Source: Syntrophomonas sp. UBA4911 (GTDB lineage: Bacteria > Bacillota > Syntrophomonadia > Syntrophomonadales > Syntrophomonadaceae). From it: a stretch of 13,906 bases of DNA. Positions 5,877 through 12,429 of this stretch are shown one piece after another. The stretch spans positions 3,297-17,202 of the forward strand of contig DHCD01000102.1 in the NCBI GenBank assembly GCA_002398105.1. The letters run 5' to 3'. Position 1 is the first letter of the stretch. Every line of letters begins with the position of its first letter. The notes below the pieces were generated by a model. It saw only the letters and a list, made by a program, of their open reading frames with translations. It was not told where the DNA came from and made no database searches. The translations under genes and the position numbers were made by a program.

Positions 5877-8648
5877 TTATAATCTGGCCACAACCTGCGA
5901 GCAACGCTCACAGAGATTGGCATCATGGTCTCCCACCGATGGTTCGATAATCCAGCAGCGTTCGCATTTTTCCCCGGCGGCGGCGCCTACATCCACCCAT
6001 ACGCCCGGTAATTCTTCCAGGGAAATTGCCTCCGGGGTACGTTCATCTGCAGTTTTAAGCTCGACCTGGGAAACAATAAACACCTTCTCCAAGTCATCAA
6101 CCGTTTTAAGCAGACTCAGCCAGTCCGGAGCGGCATAAATCGTAACCCGGGCGGCCAGGGAATGGCCGATAACTTTCCGGGCCCGCGCTTCTTCCAGGGA
6201 TTTGGTGACCGCTTCCCTGACTTCCAGTACCCTGCTCATGCGGGCTTCAAGCGCCTCGTCAATATATTCTTCCTTATATTCGGGCCATTCTAATAATTGT
6301 ACGCTCACCGGGTCGTTTTCCTTACGCAGATGACTGTAAATTTCCTCACTGGTATAGGCCAGGATAGGAGTCAGTATCACCACCAGGGCATTGATCAGCT
6401 CATAGAGAACGGTCTGAGCCGCTTTCCTGGCCGGATCATTGGGGTGGCAGCAATAGAGCCGGTCTTTTAAAATATCGAAATATATACTGCTCAGGTCGAC
6501 CGTACAGAAGTTATGAACCGTATGGAATACTACATGGAATTCATAGTCGTCATAAGCCTTGCTCACCCGCTTGATGAGTCGGTGCAGTTTTAACAAGGCC
6601 CATCTATCCAGTTCATTCAGATTATGATATTCCACCGTATCTTTAGCCGGGTCAAAATCATAGAGGTTGCCCAGAATGAAGCGGCAGGTATTACGGATTT
6701 TACGGTAGGCTTCAGCGCATTGTTTGATGATGTTGTCCGATACCGAGACATCGTTGCGATAATCGGCCGAAGCAACCCAGAGCCTCAAAATATCTGCTCC
6801 CATGCTTTTAATCAGTTTCAGGGGGTCGATGGCATTACCCATTGATTTAGACTGTTTTTTCCCCTGCTCGTCCACCAGGAAACCGTGGGTGAGCACCTGC
6901 CGATAAGGCGCCTTGCCTCTGACCGCCACCGCTGTGGAAAGGGATGAGTTAAACCAGCCCCGATGCTGGTCACTGCCTTCCAGGTACATATCCGCCGGCC
7001 AGCTTAATTCGTCATAGGTTTCCAGTACCGCCATGTGACTGGAGCCGGAATCAAACCAGACATCCATAATATCGGTTTCCTTGCGGAATTTATCACCGCC
7101 GCAATTGCCGCAGCGATAACCCTCCGGAAGCAGATAGGAAGCATCCCGGCTGAACCAGATATCGGACCCATGCTCTGCAAAAAGAGCGCTTATCCGGTCA
7201 ATGGTGGCGGCATCAATTATGGTATTGCCGCAGGATTCGCAATAGAAGATGGGTATGGGAACTCCCCAGGTGCGCTGCCGGGATATACACCAGTCGCCCC
7301 GGTCTCTCACCATATTGAATATTCTTTCCCGCCCCCAGGACGGAATCCAGCGTACACTGTCGATAGCTTTCAACGCATCCTGGCGGAAGCCTTCAATGGA
7401 TGCGAACCACTGATCAGTGGCGCGGTAAATTATAGGATGTTTGCATCTCCAGCAATAAGGATACTGATGCTTGATGCGGGAAACTTTTAATAACAGATTA
7501 CGTTTCTGTAATTCGGCGATAACATCCTCATTGGCATCATGGACCAGCAGGCCTTTGAACTGGCCGGCTTCTTCAGTAAAACGGCCGCTGTTGTCCACCG
7601 GCGAAATTACTTCCAGCCCATATTCCTTGCCTACATAAAAGTCGTCTTCACCATGTCCCGGTGCGGTATGGACGCAGCCGGTACCGGCATCCAGGGTTAC
7701 ATGAGTACCCAGGACCACCAGGGAATCCCGGGCGAAGAAAGGATGGCGGCATACCGCCCGCTCCAATTCCCGGCCTTTAAACTGTTTGCTGATTTTATAG
7801 TCGCTCCACTCCAGTTCCGCTGCCACCGCTTCCAGCAGTCCCCGGGCGATCACATATTTTTCTCCCCCGGTCTCCAGCAGGATATAATCAAAATCCGGAT
7901 GCAGGCATATTCCTGCATTGGCCGGTAAAGTCCAGGGAGTGGTAGTCCAGATGATCACGTAAGCATCTTCGGGAATTACCCCTTTGCCATCCTTCACCGG
8001 AAATTTTACGTAGATGGAAGGAGAGGTCTTATCACTATATTCAATCTCGGCTTCGGCCAGGGCGGTCTCACAATCGGTGCACCAGTAAACCGGTTTTAAG
8101 CCTTTGTATATATAGCCCTTGTTAGCCATCTCCCCGAAAACCTTAATCTGTATGGATTCAAATTCAGGATTTAAAGTTAAATAGGGATGATCCCAGTCAC
8201 CCCTTACTCCCAGGCGCTGAAATTGTTCGCTTTGGATGCCGACGTATTTAAGAGCATATTTTTTACAGCGCCTTCTGAATTCAACCACATCGGTACGGTC
8301 GCGGTCGATCCCCAGGTCTTTTATCGCCTGTATCTCTATGGGCAAGCCATGGGTATCCCATCCCGGAACATAAGGGGAATTATAACCGGTCATAGAGCGG
8401 TGTTTGACAATTATGTCCTTCAGTACTTTGTTTAAGGTATGCCCCAGGTGAATGTTGCCGTTGGCATAAGGAGGGCCGTCATGAAGTAGGAACGACGGTT
8501 TCCCGCTGTTTTTTTCCTGTACTTTATGATACACATCAATTTTATGCCAATAATCCAGAATCTCCGGTTCTTTGGTGGGCAAATTAGCCCGCATGGGAAA
8601 TTCAGTCCGGGGGAGATTCAGAGTTGCGTCATATTTTCCTTTTGCCAT
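5877..8648 (-). CDS. ileS: Isoleucyl-tRNA synthetase
   Basis: This class I synthetase charges tRNA-Ile. Its 923 residues match the bacterial IleS1 form that ends in a zinc ribbon. The HIGH motif is HLGH (67-70) in PPYANGNIHLGH. The editing (CP1) domain shows TTTPWTLPAN and the GTGCVHTAPGHGEDD block. The second signature reads K598-Q-S-K-S602, with Gln in place of the usual Met of KMSKS. The C-terminal zinc ribbon is C895, C898, C913, C916. Extra CxxC pairs at 470/473 and 513/516 could form a second zinc site in the catalytic insertion. Pairs at 190/193 and 399/402 are also present. The ATG at 8648 has GAGGTGG 9 bases upstream. Expression is under the T-box leader just upstream, and transcription ends at the hairpin at 5821-5847. 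Confidence 0.98.
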   Translation of the reverse strand: MAKGKYDATLNLPRTEFPMRANLPTKEPEILDYWHKIDVYHKVQEKNSGKPSFLLHDGPPYANGNIHLGHTLNKVLKDIIVKHRSMTGYNSPYVPGWDTHGLPIEIQAIKDLGIDRDRTDVVEFRRRCKKYALKYVGIQSEQFQRLGVRGDWDHPYLTLNPEFESIQIKVFGEMANKGYIYKGLKPVYWCTDCETALAEAEIEYSDKTSPSIYVKFPVKDGKGVIPEDAYVIIWTTTPWTLPANAGICLHPDFDYILLETGGEKYVIARGLLEAVAAELEWSDYKISKQFKGRELERAVCRHPFFARDSLVVLGTHVTLDAGTGCVHTAPGHGEDDFYVGKEYGLEVISPVDNSGRFTEEAGQFKGLLVHDANEDVIAELQKRNLLLKVSRIKHQYPYCWRCKHPIIYRATDQWFASIEGFRQDALKAIDSVRWIPSWGRERIFNMVRDRGDWCISRQRTWGVPIPIFYCESCGNTIIDAATIDRISALFAEHGSDIWFSRDASYLLPEGYRCGNCGGDKFRKETDIMDVWFDSGSSHMAVLETYDELSWPADMYLEGSDQHRGWFNSSLSTAVAVRGKAPYRQVLTHGFLVDEQGKKQSKSMGNAIDPLKLIKSMGADILRLWVASADYRNDVSVSDNIIKQCAEAYRKIRNTCRFILGNLYDFDPAKDTVEYHNLNELDRWALLKLHRLIKRVSKAYDDYEFHVVFHTVHNFCTVDLSSIYFDILKDRLYCCHPNDPARKAAQTVLYELINALVVILTPILAYTSEEIYSHLRKENDPVSVQLLEWPEYKEEYIDEALEARMSRVLEVREAVTKSLEEARARKVIGHSLAARVTIYAAPDWLSLLKTVDDLEKVFIVSQVELKTADERTPEAISLEELPGVWVDVGAAAGEKCERCWIIEPSVGDHDANLCERCSQVVARL

Positions 8649-8685
8649 TAATTAACCACCTCACCAAATTCTCTTAGCCTTAATT

Positions 8686-8720
8686 AAAAATACCTCTCAT
8701 CCCCAGGGACGAAAGGCATT
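8686..8720 (-). terminator. Regulated terminator of the T-box leader
   Basis: A 14-base-pair stem with several G-U pairs closes a 2-4 base loop and is followed by TTTTT at 8690-8686, about 38 bases before the ileS start. It overlaps the 3' half of the antiterminator, as expected for tRNA-controlled attenuation. Confidence 0.9.
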
Positions 8721-8943
8721 CTTCCGCGGTACCACCCTAATAGTATTCCGGTTAGGGAACACCACTTTCTGCCCGTAACGCCGGCTTAGCGTTCAAACCT
8801 AATCTGCTTCGGTATGAAAACTCCCGGGTGATTTTCGGTGAAATACAGTGCCTGGCTCTCACCAGCTCCAGACTCGCTTAAAGCTGCCCTTTTCACTTAC
8901 TGTCCCGTTCACGGTTGCTGTTATATAGCAATCTGTAACAATC
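8686..8943 (-). ncRNA. T-box riboswitch leader of ileS, isoleucine (AUC) specifier
   Basis: The leader has the standard T-box order on the minus strand. The Stem I distal part is TCTGGAGCTGGTGAGAGCCAGG with the conserved GGTG..AGCC bulge. The specifier loop GAAAATCACC has AUC (Ile) at 8832-8830. The T-box proper is AGGGTGGTACCGCGG (8738-8724), whose UGGU would pair with the ACCA end of uncharged tRNA-Ile. The terminator is ATGCCTTTCGTCCC paired, with G-U wobbles, to GGGATGAGAGGTAT and followed by five T residues (8690-8686). Uncharged tRNA-Ile should stabilise the antiterminator and allow ileS transcription. Leader and gene agree on the amino acid, so the assignment is firm. The 5' end is inferred from the promoter. 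Confidence 0.95.
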
Positions 8944-8949
8944 TTATTA

Positions 8950-8978
8950 ATTTTAGCATATAGGTTTTACCAAAACAA
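8950..8978 (-). promoter_or_regulatory. Promoter of the ileS T-box transcript
   Basis: On the minus strand TTGTTT (8978-8973) and TAAAAT (8955-8950) are separated by 17 bases, and TGC directly before the -10 gives an extended -10 element. The predicted start near 8943 fits the 5' end of the T-box structure. Confidence 0.75.
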
Positions 8979-9039
8979 CATTTGCCAGGATTATTGCCAT
9001 CTTATAGCATAATAATTCCTTTGCCCGGCAATATGATAT

Positions 9040-9669
9040 CTATTCCAGGTTTTGTTCACACCATTTACGCAGGATGCAGTCCCCGCATCCGGGTTTGCGC
9101 GCCCGGCAGACGGCGCGGCCATGAGCTATCAAAAGGTGATGAGCTTCCCCCCATAAATTGATGGGGATGGCCTGCTTCAGGCCGGTTTCAATTTGGACGG
9201 CCGTTTTGCCGCGGGCAATTCCCAGTCTTCGAGCCACCCGCTGCACATGGGTATCGACCCCCAGCCCGGGCTTGCCAAAACCTACGGCCAATACAACATT
9301 GGCCGTTTTGCGGCCTACCCCCGGTAATTTAAGCAATTGATCGAAATCATCAGGCACCTGCCCCCCGTAATCCCGATCAATAATGACCGCCAGTTCCTTG
9401 ATATGTTGGGCCTTATTCCGATAAAGACCCACTCCTTTTATAAGGTTCTCCAGCTCCTGCAGTTCGACTGCGGCTAATTGTTCCGGAGTATTATATTTTT
9501 TAAACAAGGCGGCGGTTACTTTATTAACCTGCTGATCAGTGCTTTGGGCCGACAGCACTACCGCCACCAGCAGTTCGAAGGGATCGGAAAAGCGCAGGCG
9601 GGTTCCCGCTTCGGGATATTCGTTTTGCAGCAATCTGATTATTTTAAGCGCTCGCTTATCACCATTCAT
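9040..9669 (-). CDS. nth: Endonuclease III (DNA glycosylase/AP lyase)
   Basis: Nth removes oxidised pyrimidines and nicks abasic sites in base excision repair. The helix-hairpin-helix is LPGVGRKTANV (115-125) with catalytic lysine K121. The catalytic aspartate is D139 in VDTHVQR. The iron-sulfur cluster ligands C188-x6-C195-x2-C198-x5-C204 are all present. The usual AQCTD block reads AQSTD (41-45), a mild variant. I chose the ATG at 9669 (209 aa) because MNGDKRALKII aligns with typical starts. A TTG at 9702 would add 11 residues with no binding site. The ATG itself has only a distant GGTGGA, so translation initiation looks weak. The gene begins 86 bases after glnQ with no terminator between, so it is probably cotranscribed with the transporter. 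Confidence 0.96.
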   Translation of the reverse strand: MNGDKRALKIIRLLQNEYPEAGTRLRFSDPFELLVAVVLSAQSTDQQVNKVTAALFKKYNTPEQLAAVELQELENLIKGVGLYRNKAQHIKELAVIIDRDYGGQVPDDFDQLLKLPGVGRKTANVVLAVGFGKPGLGVDTHVQRVARRLGIARGKTAVQIETGLKQAIPINLWGEAHHLLIAHGRAVCRARKPGCGDCILRKWCEQNLE

Positions 9670-9755
9670 AGCTAAAATTAATCCACCAGCTTCCGGAAGC
9701 AACTTCTATCGTTGCCGACATTGTTAAGCGGCCGTTCTCATCACCTGGCAAGGGG

Positions 9756-10478
9756 TTACAGCACTTTGCTCAGAAATGATTGGGTCCTGGAGTTTACCGG
9801 GTTTTCGAATATCTGGCGGGGGGAGCCCTGTTCCACTATTATCCCTTCATCCATGAAAAGGACCCGATGACCCACTTCTTTGGCAAAACCCATTTCGTGG
9901 GTCACCACCATCATGGTCATTCCTTCTTGAGCCAGGTTTTTCATAACCTCCAATACTTCCCCCACCATCTCCGGATCCAATGCCGAAGTGGGTTCGTCAA
10001 ACAGCATGACTTTAGGCTGCATAGCCAGAGCGCGGGCTATGGCCACGCGCTGTTTCTGTCCCCCCGACAACTGGGCCGGATGCACGTCATCCTTATCGGA
10101 AAGTCCCACTTTGCGCAGGAGCTCGTGGGCAATATCACCAGCCTCGGCCTTATTCATTTTCTTAATGATTATAGGCGCCATAGTGACATTCTCCAAAGTT
10201 GTACGGTGCGGGAAAAGGTTGAAATGCTGAAAAACCATACCTACCTGCTGGCGCACTTTGTTTATGTCGGTTTGCGGCGAGGTCAGTTCCACCCCATCTA
10301 TAATTACTTTGCCGGAATCCGCTTTCTCCAACTGGTTGACACAGCGTAAAAGAGTGCTCTTGCCGGAACCGCTGGGTCCGATAATACATACCACCTCGCG
10401 GGCAGCTATATGGCAGTCGATACCCTTTAAGACCTGGAGGGGGCCAAAACTCTTGTATAGATTCTCCACCTTTATCAT
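9756..10478 (-). CDS. glnQ: Polar amino acid ABC transporter ATP-binding protein (GlnQ-type)
   Basis: This 240-residue ATPase drives the importer. Walker A is GPSGSGKST (34-42), the Q-loop glutamine is Q84 in FQHFNLF, the signature is LSGGQ (137-141), Walker B is VMLFDEP (157-163) with E162, and the switch histidine is H194. The strict match to the GlnQ/HisP/ArtP group (DEPTSALDPE, VVTHEMGFA) identifies the polar amino acid class. The start ATG at 10478-10476 overlaps the glnP stop as ATGA, which indicates translational coupling. An AAAGGAGG site lies 11 bases upstream inside glnP. A longer frame beginning at 10571 only overlaps glnP and is rejected. Glutamine is the likeliest substrate, but arginine, cystine or others cannot be excluded. 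Confidence 0.95.
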   Translation of the reverse strand: MIKVENLYKSFGPLQVLKGIDCHIAAREVVCIIGPSGSGKSTLLRCVNQLEKADSGKVIIDGVELTSPQTDINKVRQQVGMVFQHFNLFPHRTTLENVTMAPIIIKKMNKAEAGDIAHELLRKVGLSDKDDVHPAQLSGGQKQRVAIARALAMQPKVMLFDEPTSALDPEMVGEVLEVMKNLAQEGMTMMVVTHEMGFAKEVGHRVLFMDEGIIVEQGSPRQIFENPVNSRTQSFLSKVL

Positions 10479-11185
10479 TCGGTCGCCAGCCTCCTTTCCA
10501 GGTAATCGCCCAGCATGGATAGCAATCGGGTTAAGAGCAGATAAATCAAGGCTACGGCACCCCAAATCCATGCCGCTTCATAGGTTACCGAGTACAGAAT
10601 TCTTCCCTGATGGGTAAGTTCCTCAGCGCCGATAATCGCGACCAGGGAGGTATCTTTGAGCAAGGCGATGAACTCATTGACCATCGGCGGTATGACTATC
10701 TTGTAAGCCTGAGGCAAGATCACGTGCCACATAGCCTGAACATTGGTCATTCCCAGCGAACGCGCCGCTTCCATCTGCCCCCGGTCCACCGCCTGGATAC
10801 CGGCCCTTACGATTTCCGCGATATAGGCGCCGCTGTTAAGAGAACATACTATCACCGCCGCCTGAAAAGAATTGGCGTCAAACACCAGCGGCAATATGCC
10901 GAAATAAAACAGCAGAATCTGTACGAATAAAGGCGTGCCCCGAAAAAAGTCAATATAAATACTGCCGGGCAGAGCCACCAGTTTATAGCGTGACATTTTC
11001 AGTAAAGCGGCGATCAAGCCCAGCACCATGCCAAAAGCAACCGACAACGCGGTAATTTCCAGGGTAAGCACCGTGCCCCGCAGGAAATTGCCCATATTGC
11101 TGCTGACTACCTGAAAGCCGTTCAATGCCAGCAACGATTGCAGTATATCCAAGCCGAATATATTTAGGTCCAGACACTGTAACAT
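10475..11185 (-). CDS. glnP: Polar amino acid ABC transporter permease (GlnP/HisM-type)
   Basis: This is a membrane permease of 236 residues. Hydrophobic segments lie at about 38-63, 85-101, 106-116, 161-188 and 204-226. RGTPLFVQ (82-89) is the hallmark of the polar amino acid permease family. The EAA loop, EAARSLGMTNVQAMWHVILP (139-158), contacts the ATPase. The start ATG at 11185 has AAAGGGGA 8 bases upstream. Ten more in-frame codons before it lack a binding site. The N-terminal 30 residues before the first typical segment are hydrophobic and may form an additional helix. Only one permease gene is present, so a homodimeric channel is expected. Confidence 0.94.
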   Translation of the reverse strand: MLQCLDLNIFGLDILQSLLALNGFQVVSSNMGNFLRGTVLTLEITALSVAFGMVLGLIAALLKMSRYKLVALPGSIYIDFFRGTPLFVQILLFYFGILPLVFDANSFQAAVIVCSLNSGAYIAEIVRAGIQAVDRGQMEAARSLGMTNVQAMWHVILPQAYKIVIPPMVNEFIALLKDTSLVAIIGAEELTHQGRILYSVTYEAAWIWGAVALIYLLLTRLLSMLGDYLERRLATE

Positions 11186-11213
11186 TGAATTAGTCCCCTT
11201 TAGGTGATTTAGC

Positions 11214-11246
11214 AATTTAAAAGCGCGAGCCTGTGACTCACGCTTT
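11214..11246 (-). terminator. Intercistronic hairpin between glnH and glnP
   Basis: On the minus strand AAAGCGTGAG pairs with CTCGCGCTTT (10 pairs, one G-U; plus-strand arms 11220-11229 and 11237-11246), with a 7-base loop and TTTTAAATT at the end. It lies about 45 bases after glnH and 30 before glnP. Since glnP and glnQ need the upstream promoter, it is better seen as a partial terminator or an mRNA-stabilising stem that favours glnH. Confidence 0.7.
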
Positions 11247-11290
11247 CAAAACGCCATTATTTTAGTTGCCCAAGCCCCAGCACAGCAGTT

Positions 11291-12085
11291 TTAATCAAGC
11301 CATTTCTTGTAAATAGTATCATACTCGCCATTGGCTTTTACCTCTTCCAGGCCTTTATTGATATCGGTCAGGAGTTTGCTGTTGCCCTTCTTGACGGCAA
11401 TCCCATACTGGCTGTCGGCACTGAATACCTCGCCTACCATTATTACGTTGTCCTTGCCGCTGGTCTTGATATAATCAGCCGTTACCGGATGGTCGTTGAC
11501 AACCGCATCTACTCCGCCTTTTTGCAGTTCCATAAAGGCTTCCCCCACCGACTCAAATATCTTTACCTCAGTAGAAGGGTCCTCGTCTTTTATCTTCTGA
11601 CAGGTATTAGCGCCGGTAGTCCCCACCTGAGCCGCTACCCGCTTGCCCTGCAGGTCTTTGGTGGTAGTAATGCCGGTAGTTTCTTTCTTGACCGCGATAA
11701 TAAGACCGGCGTCAAAATACGGCTTGCTGAAATCCACCGCCTTGGCCCGTTCAGAGTCAATCGTAATTGCCGCTATGGCGCAATCAATATTGCCGCTTTG
11801 AACCGCCGGGATCAGAGCATCGAAACCCAGATTCTTGATCTCAACCTCATAACCCTGATTCTCGGCAATGGCCCTTATGAGGTCCATGTCAAATCCGGTA
11901 TACTCACCGTCTTTGCTCATTTCAAAGGGAGGAAAAGTCGCTTCAGTTCCAATCACCAATTTCGTCTTTTGTTCCTGGCTGCCGTCATTGTCCTTCTGTC
12001 CGCTCTGACCTCCACAGCCGATTACCGTAACCAACAGACCCGTAAGCACCATTCCTGCCGCCAGAGCTTTAATCCATTTTTTCAC
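11291..12085 (-). CDS. glnH: Amino acid ABC transporter substrate-binding lipoprotein (GlnH-type)
   Basis: This is an extracellular solute-binding protein of family 3, 264 residues. The signal peptide is MKKWIKALAAGMVLTGLLVT followed by lipobox V-I-G-C24, so the mature protein would be a lipid-anchored receptor on the outer face of the membrane. The start of the mature fold is LVIGTEATFPPFE. GYTGFDMDL-type text (GEYTGFDMDLIRAI), DSERAKAVDFSKPYFDAG and GGVDAVVND carry the arginine and aspartate expected to bind the amino acid carboxyl and amino groups. Glutamine is the best guess but the specificity is not proven. The start is a GTG at 12085-12083 with AGAGGAG 10 bases upstream. It is first in the glnH-glnP-glnQ transcript, behind a strong promoter. 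Confidence 0.94.
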   Translation of the reverse strand: MKKWIKALAAGMVLTGLLVTVIGCGGQSGQKDNDGSQEQKTKLVIGTEATFPPFEMSKDGEYTGFDMDLIRAIAENQGYEVEIKNLGFDALIPAVQSGNIDCAIAAITIDSERAKAVDFSKPYFDAGLIIAVKKETTGITTTKDLQGKRVAAQVGTTGANTCQKIKDEDPSTEVKIFESVGEAFMELQKGGVDAVVNDHPVTADYIKTSGKDNVIMVGEVFSADSQYGIAVKKGNSKLLTDINKGLEEVKANGEYDTIYKKWLD

Positions 12086-12110
12086 CCGCCGCTCACTCCT
12101 CTATTGTAAA

Positions 12111-12128
12111 TATAATATAAATATTATA
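12111..12128. promoter_or_regulatory. Perfect AT palindrome overlapping the glnH -10, possible operator
   Basis: TATAATATAAATATTATA is a perfect inverted repeat (8-base arms, AA centre) that covers the -10 hexamer and the expected transcription start. The position is ideal for a repressor. The sequence is very AT-rich, so chance cannot be excluded. It does not fit the ArgR box well. Confidence 0.3.
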
Positions 12129-12151
12129 TACATTGTGGTTTGTTTCGACAA
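12123..12151 (-). promoter_or_regulatory. Promoter of the glnHPQ operon
   Basis: On the minus strand TTGTCG (12151-12146) and a perfect TATAAT (12128-12123) are 17 bases apart. The start site would be near 12116, giving an untranslated leader of only about 30 bases, so there is no room for a riboswitch. Confidence 0.8.
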
Positions 12152-12429
12152 CGTTTTAAGCTGCTGCACTCTGACCAAATCTGATTTAGCTTCCAAACCA
12201 ATCTGTTTAATCCGCTTATGATTAAGAAACTTCTCCCAAGCGTCCCCGTCGAATATGGCCTTAAGTTTTAGCGCAATTTTATAATTTTTGTCATAAATTC
12301 TTATATTAAATCAATAATCGGCGAAAATAAAAGCTATATGCAGGAATAAGTCTGAAATCTGGCCAAATCAAAAGAGGTAATTAATTACAGATAAGCGAAA
12401 GTCAAAAGAAAAAAGAGAGGAAGGTTTTT
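12152..12429. other. Divergent intergenic region between glnH and the hydrolase gene
   Basis: This stretch is AT-rich and has no credible open reading frame. On the plus strand the best promoter-like pair is TTGTCA at 12288-12293 with AATAAT at 12313-12318, but the spacing is 19 bases. TATAAT at 12280-12285 lacks a good -35. A perfect 12-base palindrome, GTAATTAATTAC, occupies 12377-12388 in the presumed untranslated leader. GAGAGGAAGG at 12415-12424 is the ribosome binding site for the hydrolase gene. Confidence 0.6.
12288..12318 (+). promoter_or_regulatory. Weak candidate promoter for the hydrolase gene
   Basis: TTGTCA (12288-12293) is five of six for a -35 and AATAAT (12313-12318) is five of six for a -10, but the 19-base spacing is longer than ideal. 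It would give a leader of about 105 bases. Confidence 0.3.

Noticed and set aside
8979..9039. Possible terminator between nth and the ileS promoter
   Set aside because: The stem around GGAATTATT and AATAATCC needs bulges and has no clean T run.
9780..10349. Plus-strand open reading frame of 189 codons opposite glnQ
   Set aside because: It is the antisense shadow of the conserved ABC ATPase motifs. The His-rich translation comes from reversed coding bias.
11489..12109. Plus-strand open reading frame of 206 codons opposite glnH
   Set aside because: It is antisense to a lipoprotein with signal peptide, lipobox and promoter. No binding site or domain supports the shadow.
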